36,635 nt of DNA from Candidatus Methanoperedens sp. (GTDB lineage: Archaea; Halobacteriota; Methanosarcinia; Methanosarcinales; Methanoperedenaceae), in the NCBI GenBank assembly GCA_012026795.1, contig VEPM01000038.1:1-36635 (forward strand), given 5' to 3'. The stretch's first letter is position 1. The number at the start of each line of letters is the position of its first letter. A model generated the notes under the pieces. That model was not told where the DNA came from. It saw nothing but the letters and a program-made list of their open reading frames with translations, and did no database searches. Positions 8,103 through 16,533 of the stretch are shown here, in pieces. The position numbers were made by a program, and so were the translations under genes.

Positions 8103-9311
8103 ATGAAAGGTGGAATTAAGAATAAATTGCTAATTGAATTGCTGGTAGCCTTTGTAATTGTTAATATTTCTACTGCTGGGGCTTATAATACAGGTCCTTA
8201 CCCGGGGAATAGTTTCGTTGACCCGTCAGTTCAAATAAATGTCAGTGATTTCTCTATTGGTTCCGAGACTTATGTTGGCCCGTTCACTTCATTCTCCGGA
8301 GAATATGCCCATATAGGCAGTTACAGCGATTTTCAGGACGGCGTCAGCAATTCCGGAAATATAACTGTTAAAGATGATGCTGTGATCGCTCATGGGGCAG
8401 ATCTTGTTGGAGAAGTAGAAATTGGAAGCAAGGCATTTATTGGATTTAATACACTTATCAAAGATTCAAAAATTGGCGATAATGCCTATATCGGAATCGG
8501 AAGCAAAATAACGGGTATTGACATTCCCCCTGGAAAATCAGTGCCGGAAGCAGCAGTGATCGATAGTGCAGATGATATTGAAAAGCTTAAAAACGTTACA
8601 GAAGAGCAGGAAGAATTTGTTCAGGAAGTAATAAACGTAAATAGAGTCCTTGCGATAGGGTATACCAGGCTATTCGAGAAGAGTGGTGTATCGGCATTTG
8701 GTAAAGTCGGCCCTAATGGGGATGGTGATATATTATTGGAGGGAAAGGATATCCTTGCCCGTAGTGGAAGTAATGAACCTGTTATCGGGGCTGGATCAGT
8801 TATTGAGTCAGCCCGCATAATCGGGGATGTTTTCCTTGGTGAGAATAGTAAAGTCAAAAGTGGGACATCTATCAGGGCAGATGAAGGGATTCCCACAAAA
8901 ATTGGGAAGAATGCAATTATAGGCATGAATAATACATTCCATTCCTTGAATGATCAAGAGATCATTATTGGAAATGATCTTAACCTGGGAAGCGATTCAG
9001 TATTACATGGACAGCTCATTATAGGGAACAATGTCAGAATAGGTAATAATGCAGTGGTTTTTAAGTCCACGATAGGAAATAACGTGGAGATAGGTGACAA
9101 TGCGATTGTTGTAGGCGTGAAAGTCCCGGATGGAACTGTAATACCTTCCGGTTCTGTGGTCTTAACAAAGAAAGATGTGAGATTATTGAATCCTGAAGCC
9201 GTTGCACCAGGCACAAGATTTGCCTCAATAACGGATTTATTCCTTGTAGGCATGGTCCCGATAGTTCTAGGCCTTGCTGCATCAGTGATCCTGAGAAAAA
9301 AAGAGCATTAA
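8103..9311 (+). CDS. Membrane-anchored protein with two gamma-carbonic-anhydrase-like beta-helix domains
   Basis: A 402-residue exported protein: signal peptide 1-27, two left-handed beta-helix (hexapeptide) domains at about 38-155 and 225-360, and a C-terminal anchor (376-397) with a KKEH tail. The second domain closely follows the Cam carbonic anhydrase of Methanosarcina: SIRADEG (R258, D260, E261), H280 and H302 match Cam Arg59, Asp61, Glu62, His81 and His122. The Cam His117 position is Ser (S297). Domain 1 has the reverse pattern: H97 at the His117 position (VIAHGADLVG) but no His81 or His122 equivalent. Helix TVTEEQ-type linker 158-195 joins them. It may be an extracellular carbonic anhydrase with a composite zinc site, or a non-catalytic relative. 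ATG 8103 is preferred over GTG 8073 because GAGG precedes it and the signal peptide then fits. Confidence 0.82.
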   Translation: MKGGIKNKLLIELLVAFVIVNISTAGAYNTGPYPGNSFVDPSVQINVSDFSIGSETYVGPFTSFSGEYAHIGSYSDFQDGVSNSGNITVKDDAVIAHGADLVGEVEIGSKAFIGFNTLIKDSKIGDNAYIGIGSKITGIDIPPGKSVPEAAVIDSADDIEKLKNVTEEQEEFVQEVINVNRVLAIGYTRLFEKSGVSAFGKVGPNGDGDILLEGKDILARSGSNEPVIGAGSVIESARIIGDVFLGENSKVKSGTSIRADEGIPTKIGKNAIIGMNNTFHSLNDQEIIIGNDLNLGSDSVLHGQLIIGNNVRIGNNAVVFKSTIGNNVEIGDNAIVVGVKVPDGTVIPSGSVVLTKKDVRLLNPEAVAPGTRFASITDLFLVGMVPIVLGLAASVILRKKEH

Positions 9312-9322
9312 GAGGGTTTAAT

Positions 9323-9682
9323 TTAATCCTCTTCATCTTCTTCGTCTTCTTTTCCTGCCTCAAGCAGCAATTCACCATATATTAATTTTTCAATAATATG
9401 GGAAACAAAAAGACGTTTATGATATTTTTCTATATTTTCATTCAGATGAAGCTGTGAATCGATCTGGACCCTTATCAATACGAACCTGAATTTTTCAAGG
9501 TCTTCAATTTCCAGAGATTTTATTGTTTCCAGAAAATATGGCAATTTATCAGGATCATCCACGACTTGTGCTATAATAAGAATATTATCATGGACTTTTT
9601 CAATATCCACATCCATCTGGCCTGTTAGAAGTTCCAATGTTTTTAATGAATATTTCTTATCTTTGAAAAAAATAATATCCAT
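9323..9682 (-). CDS. Small protein of unknown function with acidic tail
   Basis: A 119-residue soluble protein (MDIIFFKDKKYSLKTLELL at the start) that ends in an acidic run after residue 108 (GKEDEEDEED). The body has predicted strands around NILIIAQVVDD and FRFVLIRVQIDS with helices between, and a region FVSHIIEKLIYGELL near the end. I do not recognise a family; similar short acidic-tailed proteins occur in methanogens. The start could also be GTG 9691, three residues upstream. It converges on the carbonic-anhydrase-like gene (11-bp gap) and is divergent from trmI, so the 53 bp between 9682 and 9736 hold both promoters. Confidence 0.6.
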   Translation of the reverse strand: MDIIFFKDKKYSLKTLELLTGQMDVDIEKVHDNILIIAQVVDDPDKLPYFLETIKSLEIEDLEKFRFVLIRVQIDSQLHLNENIEKYHKRLFVSHIIEKLIYGELLLEAGKEDEEDEED

Positions 9683-9735
9683 AATAACCACGTATTCTAT
9701 ATCTAATAAGTCCTATATTACCCCAGCGGAGAAAA

Positions 9736-10479
9736 ATGGACACACCCGTAATTTTAAAAATATTTCATAAAGGAAAGATGAAAGAGTATTTTGTTAAGCC
9801 TGAGGGCGAAATGCATACTGACCTCGGGATTATAAAGCTTGGTGAACTTAAAACGAAAAACTTCGGAGATAAAATAAGTTCCCATCTGGGTGCGGAATTT
9901 ATAATCCAGAAACCCCGTGCTCCTGATTTTTTTATTCATGCCAGGCGCAGTGGAGCGCCTATGATGCCAAAGGATATCGGGGTGATTATCTCAAGCACGG
10001 GTCTTTGCTCTTCGGATCAAGTGCTGGATGCGGGAACCGGTTCCGGGATACTTGCAATATATCTTGGAGGCATTGCGAAGAAGGTCATAACATATGAAGT
10101 GAGAGAAGAATTCGTAGAAATAGCCAGGAATAATATTGCTCTCACAGGTCTTTCAAACATAGAATGCAGGCATGGGGATATTATAGAAGAGATCCATAAA
10201 TCGGATGAGAAATTTGATGTTATAACACTTGACACTATTGCGGCTGCCCGGGTGATTCCATATGTCCCGGCTGTCATTTATCCGGGTGGTTTTCTTGTCG
10301 CATATTCACCTTTCTTTGAGCAGGCAAAAGAGATCAGGGAGGCCATTGCAAAAACGAATTATTTAGATGTGACGACAATAGAGAACCTGGAACGTGAGAT
10401 TTCTTTCACAGACAGGGGAACACGACCCTCAACCTCAAAAGTAGGCCATACGGGTTTTATTACAATAGCCAGATATTAA
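9736..10479 (+). CDS. trmI: tRNA (adenine-N1)-methyltransferase TrmI
   Basis: A 247-residue S-adenosylmethionine-dependent enzyme that makes 1-methyladenosine in the T-loop of tRNA (positions 57/58 in archaea). The small N-terminal beta domain (1-65) precedes the Rossmann domain with VLDAGTGSGILAIYL (DAGTGSG at 98-104), the acidic ribose contact YEVREEF and the LDTIAAARVIPYV catalytic strand. RGTRPSTSKVGHTGFI near the end is a family signature. Length is normal for archaeal TrmI. It stands alone on the plus strand. A run of eight T at about 10588-10595 could end transcription. Confidence 0.88.
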   Translation: MDTPVILKIFHKGKMKEYFVKPEGEMHTDLGIIKLGELKTKNFGDKISSHLGAEFIIQKPRAPDFFIHARRSGAPMMPKDIGVIISSTGLCSSDQVLDAGTGSGILAIYLGGIAKKVITYEVREEFVEIARNNIALTGLSNIECRHGDIIEEIHKSDEKFDVITLDTIAAARVIPYVPAVIYPGGFLVAYSPFFEQAKEIREAIAKTNYLDVTTIENLEREISFTDRGTRPSTSKVGHTGFITIARY

Positions 10480-10681
10480 TTATATCGGCAATTTTGGTAA
10501 TTAAGAAACTTTTTGTGATTATAATATAAATATGATGCCAAATAGAATATAAAAAACCGAACTAAACAATAATAAAGCTTAAATCCGTTTTTTTTATGTG
10601 ATAGTTCCCCTGCAACCAAATTTTAAATTGAATAAATAATGGAATAGTAAATCTTATTACCTATGTAATTGTTTCATAAGA

Positions 10682-11830
10682 ATGATGAGATTTGTCTTTA
10701 TCTGCATATTTTTACTATTAGGAGCAAATATTGTAGCAGCACAGCCTGTACCATCTGCTCAGTCTGTAATAACAGTTAATATTAACGAAAGTGGAGATGC
10801 GGTATGGACCATGGAAAAATTCTTTCCTCTTTCACAGTCCGATTTAAACCAATGGGAAAGTGCCATAAAAACTGGCCAGAACATGTCCAATTATAGAAAT
10901 ATTCCGGATTACGAAATTATTATCAAATCATTTCAGTATTCAGCAGCTAATTTCTCAAACCGCACAATGGAAATTGAGCCCTTCAATATCTCATATGATA
11001 CCAGGAAAACATTTTCAGATGGGCTCGGAATTATAAGATATACTTTCAAATGGACAAATTTTTCTTATAATGATTCAGAAAAAATATATATAGGGGATGC
11101 CTTCCCCGGTGGTCTCCTCTCACCGGATAACCAGCTAGTAATCAAAATACCTGATGGGTATAATGTTACAAATGTGACGCCTGTTTATGATAAAAAGAAT
11201 GGGAACCTTTTGATCTGGGATGGGACTCTTTATAGTAATCTCAGCAGCGGGGAACCAAATATTATACTCTCCCGGGAGAACGTAACAGTTCAGGCTATAG
11301 AAAATGCCGGGAATGAAAAAGAATCATGGCTGGCAAAATTGCCAATCCTGGAGATCGCCATAATTTTCCTCTCTATTATAGCATTAGCTGCTTTTATTAG
11401 ATTATTGAAAAAAAGGCGTTCAGGAAAAGTCTCCACAGCAGAAATGGTATCACAGATGCCAAAAGAGATGCTTCATGAAATTTCTGAAATCCCGGGAGCA
11501 TGGACACAAATTGTGGAATCTATTCAAAATCAATTTGGAAATGAATCCATAGAAGAATTGGAGAAGGCTGCAAGAGAACAGAGAATGAAAAACATGGGGC
11601 TTGATCCCAGTATTCCACTTTCCGACCTGGCAAAAGAAGACCTGGAGGATGAGGAGATGGTAAAACAATTCCTTCTCAGGTCAGGTGGACAGGCATATCA
11701 AACCGATATTGTTGAACATAGCGGACTATCAAAATCCAAGATCAGCATGGTTCTTTCCAAAATGAAAGACGATGGTATGATAATAAAGATAAGAAAAGGT
11801 AAAGAAAACCTGATAAGACTGGTTCAGTGA
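10682..11830 (+). CDS. Membrane-anchored winged-helix regulator with exported N-terminal domain
   Basis: A 382-residue protein with a signal peptide (1-20), an extracytoplasmic beta-rich domain of about 190 residues with many N-glycosylation sequons (such as NVTNVT, NLSS), one membrane helix (221-239) followed by KKRR, a charged helical linker and a C-terminal winged helix (about 326-382: LLRSGGQAYQTDIVEHSGL, SKSKISMVLSKMKDDGMI). This layout, known in many archaeal proteins, suggests an outside sensor with a DNA-binding domain on the inner face. The ligand and target are unknown. ATG 10682 and 10685 are both possible. It is followed 25 bp later by the DNPH1-like gene and may share its transcript. 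Confidence 0.75.
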   Translation: MMRFVFICIFLLLGANIVAAQPVPSAQSVITVNINESGDAVWTMEKFFPLSQSDLNQWESAIKTGQNMSNYRNIPDYEIIIKSFQYSAANFSNRTMEIEPFNISYDTRKTFSDGLGIIRYTFKWTNFSYNDSEKIYIGDAFPGGLLSPDNQLVIKIPDGYNVTNVTPVYDKKNGNLLIWDGTLYSNLSSGEPNIILSRENVTVQAIENAGNEKESWLAKLPILEIAIIFLSIIALAAFIRLLKKRRSGKVSTAEMVSQMPKEMLHEISEIPGAWTQIVESIQNQFGNESIEELEKAAREQRMKNMGLDPSIPLSDLAKEDLEDEEMVKQFLLRSGGQAYQTDIVEHSGLSKSKISMVLSKMKDDGMIIKIRKGKENLIRLVQ

Positions 11831-11855
11831 ATCATAAATTAAGGGTAAAGAAATT

Positions 11856-12260
11856 ATGAAAATATTCTTTGCTGGTTCCATCAGGGGAGGCCGGAGTATG
11901 CTGCCGGCTTATATCCAGATAATAGAAAAGCTCAAAAATCAGGGACATACGGTCGTAAGCGAACACGTAGCATCTGAAGTTCTTGAGGAAACAGAAGCAA
12001 AAATAACTGATGAAGAAATATGCAAAAATGACTTAGGATATATTGACAGTTGCGAATGTCTTGTGGCTGAAGTAACGATTTCCTCGATCGGTGTTGGTTA
12101 CGAGATAGGTTATGCGGTATCAAAGGGCAAACGTGTTCTTTGCATTTACAGGGAGGAGACGAATGTTTCAGCCATGGTGCGTGGAAACAGGCAGATCATA
12201 TCGGTCCCATATACGAATATCGAGGAATTGGAAAATATCTTCACGACGCTGAATAATTAA
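11856..12260 (+). CDS. DNPH1/nucleoside 2-deoxyribosyltransferase-like nucleotide hydrolase
   Basis: A 134-residue protein with the fold of nucleoside 2-deoxyribosyltransferases. The N-terminal FAGSIRGGR (5-13) phosphate-binding loop, SEHVA, and VAEVTISSIGVGYEIGYAV match the DNPH1 (Rcl) subgroup, which cleaves 2'-deoxynucleoside 5'-monophosphates into base and deoxyribose 5-phosphate. The Glu of GVGYEIG and the Asp of NDLGYIDSC are the likely catalytic and substrate residues. A role in cleaning damaged or unusual deoxynucleotides is inferred from the family. Its stop overlaps the convergent rfcL stop by 4 bp. Confidence 0.82.
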   Translation: MKIFFAGSIRGGRSMLPAYIQIIEKLKNQGHTVVSEHVASEVLEETEAKITDEEICKNDLGYIDSCECLVAEVTISSIGVGYEIGYAVSKGKRVLCIYREETNVSAMVRGNRQIISVPYTNIEELENIFTTLNN

Positions 12261-13744
12261 AAATCAAACAACGAGCTCTGGGCTTTAATTTCTTTCTTTA
12301 AAGAAATCTCCGGTCGCTCATTGTCCGGTTTTTTCTTTCCTTGTCTTTGTTCATTAATTTCTGATTTTTTCTTTTTCAGTTCAGAATTTTGATTTTCCGA
12401 TTCAGAATATTGATTTTTCGACTCACTGGCTCCGAATCCTCCGAATAGTTCAACCTCATGCTCCGTTTCTTTTTCAATTAATAATTGAGCGCTTTCATAT
12501 ATTTTCTGGATTTTCTTTGTAACGGTCTTTGATTCGATCAGATATGCAATTTCTTCCGGTTCAAGTCCTAATAAAGCAGTGACCTGGGGAGCGTATTCAT
12601 CATCTTTCATAATGGTCCTGAAAAACGGGAATAACTGTGATCGGGTAAAACTCATAGAAACATGGCAGTGTATGCCAATTTTTTTTGCAGTAGAATCCCG
12701 GACCATCCTCATCCCTTTGGTCTGTCCGAGCTTTCTCCATAACGATGGCGGCTGGTATTTTACAAAACCGCTGTTTCGATGAGACCTTGCGACCATAACA
12801 CCAGCTGTCATCAGTACCCCTGCATACCTCCACATATTGTAATTCTGTCTTCTTTTCACCCTGCCAAGAAAAATTGCTGCTCTTCCAAGAGAATGATATC
12901 CCTGCGCAAGATCATGTGGTGAGGTATATTCAATAGGAAGATTTTCATCCATCCATTGTATCAGATCATCCGGGTTCTCATCAAGATGAAAAGCTGCATC
13001 ATGAGCTTCACGGATATTTGTGCTCTTAAAAATTTTTGCGAGAAACTTGAAAATGTTTTCCTTGCTATCCCTTTCACCTGTACTTATATCCTCGACCTGG
13101 ATAGAGGGCTTACCCTGGGCAATGGCCTGGAGATCATTTATCGCGCTTCGGATATCCCCGTTTGCATTCTCGGCAATTTTCTCAATAACTCCCGGACCGC
13201 ATTTAATTCCTTCAGCCTCAACGATTCTCTTTAGCGCCGGGATCATGGAACGCGACATCACGGAATTGAACTGGATGGGTTTACATGCAGTCCTGAGGCC
13301 CGGAGACATATCATAAAGTTCATTTGCTATAAGAATGACAGGCTGGCTTGTTTTCTTGATCAGCTCCACTATTGCCCGTTCACCTCCGCGGTCAGCTGTG
13401 CCGTGGATATTGTCTGCTTCGTCCATGATGATTAGCCGTTTTATCCGTGTTCCGTCCAGCGTCCCCATCCTGGAAGCTGACCCTGCGACTTTATCTATGA
13501 TATCCGCAGTGCGCTGGTCGCTTGCATTTAACTCTATGACTTCCCAGCCCATCTCCCTGACAAGAGCATGGGCTGCCGTAGTTTTGCCTATTCCTGCCCT
13601 GCCGTATAATACAACAGCCCTGTTTTCGGGAATACCGCACATCCAGGACTTAGCCCATTTCTTTAGCTCCTCTATCGGTTTATTGTGTCCAACAACGGCA
13701 GATAAGGTCTGCGGGCGGTATTTTTCAGTCCAGTCAAGGGTCAT
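12257..13744 (-). CDS. rfcL: Replication factor C large subunit
   Basis: A 495-residue AAA+ clamp-loader subunit that, with small RFC subunits, opens the PCNA ring and places it on primed DNA. Walker A GRAGIGKTT (48-56) and Walker B LIIMDEAD (104-111) are intact. The N-terminal TEKYRP (6-11) RFC signature is present. The C-terminal 60 residues form a polar, Lys/Glu/Ser/Gln-rich linker with a short repeated SESxNQ pattern, and the very end QSSLFDF is a PIP box for PCNA binding. Length is normal for archaeal RfcL. Transcribed alone. Confidence 0.93.
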   Translation of the reverse strand: MTLDWTEKYRPQTLSAVVGHNKPIEELKKWAKSWMCGIPENRAVVLYGRAGIGKTTAAHALVREMGWEVIELNASDQRTADIIDKVAGSASRMGTLDGTRIKRLIIMDEADNIHGTADRGGERAIVELIKKTSQPVILIANELYDMSPGLRTACKPIQFNSVMSRSMIPALKRIVEAEGIKCGPGVIEKIAENANGDIRSAINDLQAIAQGKPSIQVEDISTGERDSKENIFKFLAKIFKSTNIREAHDAAFHLDENPDDLIQWMDENLPIEYTSPHDLAQGYHSLGRAAIFLGRVKRRQNYNMWRYAGVLMTAGVMVARSHRNSGFVKYQPPSLWRKLGQTKGMRMVRDSTAKKIGIHCHVSMSFTRSQLFPFFRTIMKDDEYAPQVTALLGLEPEEIAYLIESKTVTKKIQKIYESAQLLIEKETEHEVELFGGFGASESKNQYSESENQNSELKKKKSEINEQRQGKKKPDNERPEISLKKEIKAQSSLFDF

Positions 13745-13796
13745 GGTTTACCTGTAGTTCAACTTATATTGCTTAAATACATATCTCTTTATCAGA

Positions 13797-14882
13797 ATGA
13801 GACTTAATATCATCCAGCTTTTTATTAATTCCTCTGTAATGATGTCAAATTTATTTATTCCTATCTTTGCAAGTGAACTGCATGCAACAGGAACTCAAAT
13901 AGGGATTATAGGAGCATGTTACGGACTTGCGCTTTTCCTTTCAACATATATATTCAGCAGGGCGGCAGATAATTATCCCCCCAAGATGCTTCTATATATC
14001 GGTTTTGTAAGTTCATCCATAACTTTTTTTATCCAGATGTTTGCATACGATCCGGCCAGTCTTGCGATTTTACGCGCTCTTGCGGGATTTAGCGCAGGTA
14101 TTTACCCGGCAGTGCTTTTGCTCTACGTTTATAACCTGAAACGAAGCATCGGGAAGTTCAGTTCATTCATGCCTCTTGGCTGGGCTCTTGGTAATCTGAT
14201 GGCAGGAGTTATAGCTGTATATTCAGAGATTTTCACCATTGCCTCCCTTTTGTTTGCCGCATCGTTCCTTATTACATTGACGCTTCCTGAAACCCGGGCA
14301 GGTACAAAAAAGAAAACAAATCTTTTTTCAGTTGAACTCCTGAAAAAAAACTGGAATATTTACTTTCCATTTTTTATGCGACAAATCGGGGCAAATGCCG
14401 TCTGGTTGATCTTCCCCCTGTATCTTGCCAGTCTTGATGCCAATAAATTCTGGATAGGAATAATATATATGTTGAATCCCACGCTTCAATTCTTTATTAT
14501 GAGGCGGCTTGACAGATATGATAATAAGTTTCTGGTCCATGCAGGCGATCTGCTTTCCGCGGCAGCATTTATTGCTTTGATACCATTAACAATTTTTTAC
14601 CAGGCGGTTCTTGGTCTTGCCCTGATCGCTTTTTCATATTCATTTCTTTATGTTGGTTCAACGAACCAGCTGATAAAGAATAATGAAGAAAAAGGAGCTG
14701 CTGCCGGATTGCTTAATTCATGCATAGCCCTTGCCTCCATCATCGGCTCATTCATAGGCGGCATAATCCTTGAATATTTTGGGTTCAGGGCTGTTATGGC
14801 AACAGGTGCTTTTTTTGCTCTTGTTGGTTATGCCATCATGCTGCTGGCTGATAAGACTCACACACCCCAAAAAAGTTCATGA
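13797..14882 (+). CDS. Major facilitator superfamily transporter
   Basis: A 361-residue integral membrane protein with about eleven to twelve hydrophobic helices and a central basic loop (near 163-178, RAGTKKKTN). The loop between helices 2 and 3 ([14 protein letters not shown]) is the MFS motif A region, in a diverged form. The substrate cannot be told from sequence. The protein is somewhat short for the family. It is divergent from rfcL with 52 bp between; a TATA-like TTATATTG near 13764 predicts a nearly leaderless transcript. Its last 47 bp overlap the end of the convergent guaAA gene. Confidence 0.8.
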   Translation: MRLNIIQLFINSSVMMSNLFIPIFASELHATGTQIGIIGACYGLALFLSTYIFSRAADNYPPKMLLYIGFVSSSITFFIQMFAYDPASLAILRALAGFSAGIYPAVLLLYVYNLKRSIGKFSSFMPLGWALGNLMAGVIAVYSEIFTIASLLFAASFLITLTLPETRAGTKKKTNLFSVELLKKNWNIYFPFFMRQIGANAVWLIFPLYLASLDANKFWIGIIYMLNPTLQFFIMRRLDRYDNKFLVHAGDLLSAAAFIALIPLTIFYQAVLGLALIAFSYSFLYVGSTNQLIKNNEEKGAAAGLLNSCIALASIIGSFIGGIILEYFGFRAVMATGAFFALVGYAIMLLADKTHTPQKSS

Positions 14883-15411
14883 GAAGCTCATTTCCTTTTT
14901 CAGTATGAGAGACTTCAGGGTGCCACTGGACACCATATAAGGGCTTTACTTTATGTTTCATAGCTTCTACTTCGCATATCCGGGAACTGGCAAGCTTTAT
15001 AAAATCGGGTGGAATTACAGATACTTCGTCCGCATGCGATGCCCATACGTTTGTCTTCGGCCCAAGTCCTTTTAATATATCGTTTTCTTCAATGATCTCT
15101 ATTTCAATTGCAGCATATCCACCCGCAGCGCCTGTTCTCACTGCCCCGCCATAAGCCTGCGCTATGACCTGGTGGCCGAGGCAAATGCCAAGTATGGGAA
15201 GATCAAGCTTCTTAACATATATGCTGCAATTTCCCGCGCGCATAAGTGTGGGGCCGCCGCTGAGTATCAACCCATCCGGTTTTTTTTCAAGGATCTCTTC
15301 TATTGAAGAAGTATTTTTCACCAGCTCTACTTCCTGGTCAAGATCGCGCGCAGCACGATGTATAAGATGGCAGGTCTGGCCATAGTTATTGACAACGATG
15401 ATTTTTACCAT
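14836..15411 (-). CDS. guaAA: GMP synthase, glutamine amidotransferase subunit A
   Basis: A 191-residue class I glutamine amidotransferase. The catalytic triad is visible: Cys in GICLGHQ, and His and Glu in [10 protein letters not shown]. Archaea encode this domain apart from the ATP-pyrophosphatase domain that converts XMP to GMP; this subunit supplies the ammonia. The final residues [12 protein letters not shown] are encoded opposite the end of the MFS gene (14836-14882). No GuaA B-subunit gene is in the window. Confidence 0.88.
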   Translation of the reverse strand: MVKIIVVNNYGQTCHLIHRAARDLDQEVELVKNTSSIEEILEKKPDGLILSGGPTLMRAGNCSIYVKKLDLPILGICLGHQVIAQAYGGAVRTGAAGGYAAIEIEIIEENDILKGLGPKTNVWASHADEVSVIPPDFIKLASSRICEVEAMKHKVKPLYGVQWHPEVSHTEKGNELLMNFFGVCESYQPAA

Positions 15412-15576
15412 TTCATGTAAAATTGTTGTCCGGGTTATTAAATAATACTACAAGCCTGATGACGCTGGAAGACCTGACACGATAGGGTGGTTCACTTCTT
15501 GAAATTTTGAACAGTAAAAGGTAAATATGTTGTGTTATAATGTAAGCCAGTCTTAAGATGTCGAAAGGAGATCCCG

Positions 15577-16533
15577 ATGAATTTAATTAATGAAAAAATG
15601 ATTGACGAATATGTCAAGAAGTTCAATTTCAGACAAATGCTAATTATTCCTGTAATACTTCTTATAGTGTCATTGTCGATTTTGGCTTATACTTCCTACA
15701 CGACCAGAACGCCTGAGGGGCTTGGTGCGCCTGTGAAACTCGGCATGGAATTCCAGGGCGGAACGGCCATAACTTTTGACAGTTCAAAGACTCCTGAACA
15801 GTTAAAAGAAGAATTTTCAGCATATCCTGTTGTGCAGGCAAGGGAATATGGCGGTGGTAACCAGAGATTATTACAATTCGGCCCCATGACGGAATCCCAG
15901 GCCACAGATGTTATAAACAAGGTAAATTCCGAATACTCCAATGTAGGTCAAATAACACAAATGGGAGAAGTAGTCAGTAAATCTTTACAGCGGCAGACGC
16001 TTAACGCTATATTATTCTCGTTTATTGGAATGGCTATTGTTGTCTTCATAATATTTCGGGTTTTTGTGCCATCCATAGCAGTGGTGATTTCGGCGTTTGC
16101 CGATATTGCCTTTGCTGCGGCGATGATGGATGTATTCGGCATTGTTCTCTCTCTCGGGACTGTTGCAGCCCTTCTGATGCTGATAGGTTACTCTGTAGAT
16201 ACCGATATCCTTTTGACCACACGTCTTCTCAAGCGAAAGGGTGAACTGGGTGACAAGATCAAGGACGCCATGAAAACCGGTATGACAATGACATTAACGA
16301 CCCTTGCGGCCCTTATCGCATTATTCCTGGTTTCATCGGGTTCCTCTCTTGTATCATCGTTTACGCGTATTGATATAATAAGAGATATTTCCGTTGTCCT
16401 TATTTTCGGTTTGATAGCAGATATAGTAAACACCTGGATGACAAATGTGGGAATCCTGAAATGGCATCTGGAAAAAACCGGAAAAACGGAAACCAGGATC
16501 GAAAAACCTAAGAAGAGGAGGCATGCAGCATGA
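15577..16533 (+). CDS. secF: Protein-export membrane protein SecF
   Basis: A 318-residue membrane protein: first helix at about 21-43, an external domain carrying GMEFQGGTAITF, then five helices from about 136 onward, including the family region GYSVDTDILLTTRLLKRKGE. SecD and SecF assist the Sec translocase in completing export. A good AAAGGAGAT ribosome-binding site precedes ATG 15577, and a TATA-like TGTTATAAT lies near 15534. The gene overlaps secD by 4 bp (ATGA). The SecF-then-SecD order is typical of archaea. Confidence 0.92.
   Translation: MNLINEKMIDEYVKKFNFRQMLIIPVILLIVSLSILAYTSYTTRTPEGLGAPVKLGMEFQGGTAITFDSSKTPEQLKEEFSAYPVVQAREYGGGNQRLLQFGPMTESQATDVINKVNSEYSNVGQITQMGEVVSKSLQRQTLNAILFSFIGMAIVVFIIFRVFVPSIAVVISAFADIAFAAAMMDVFGIVLSLGTVAALLMLIGYSVDTDILLTTRLLKRKGELGDKIKDAMKTGMTMTLTTLAALIALFLVSSGSSLVSSFTRIDIIRDISVVLIFGLIADIVNTWMTNVGILKWHLEKTGKTETRIEKPKKRRHAA

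Noticed and set aside
13020-13757. Long plus-strand frames opposite rfcL.
   Set aside because: They are antisense to a certain gene; their composition follows from rfcL codon bias and they lack ribosome-binding sites.
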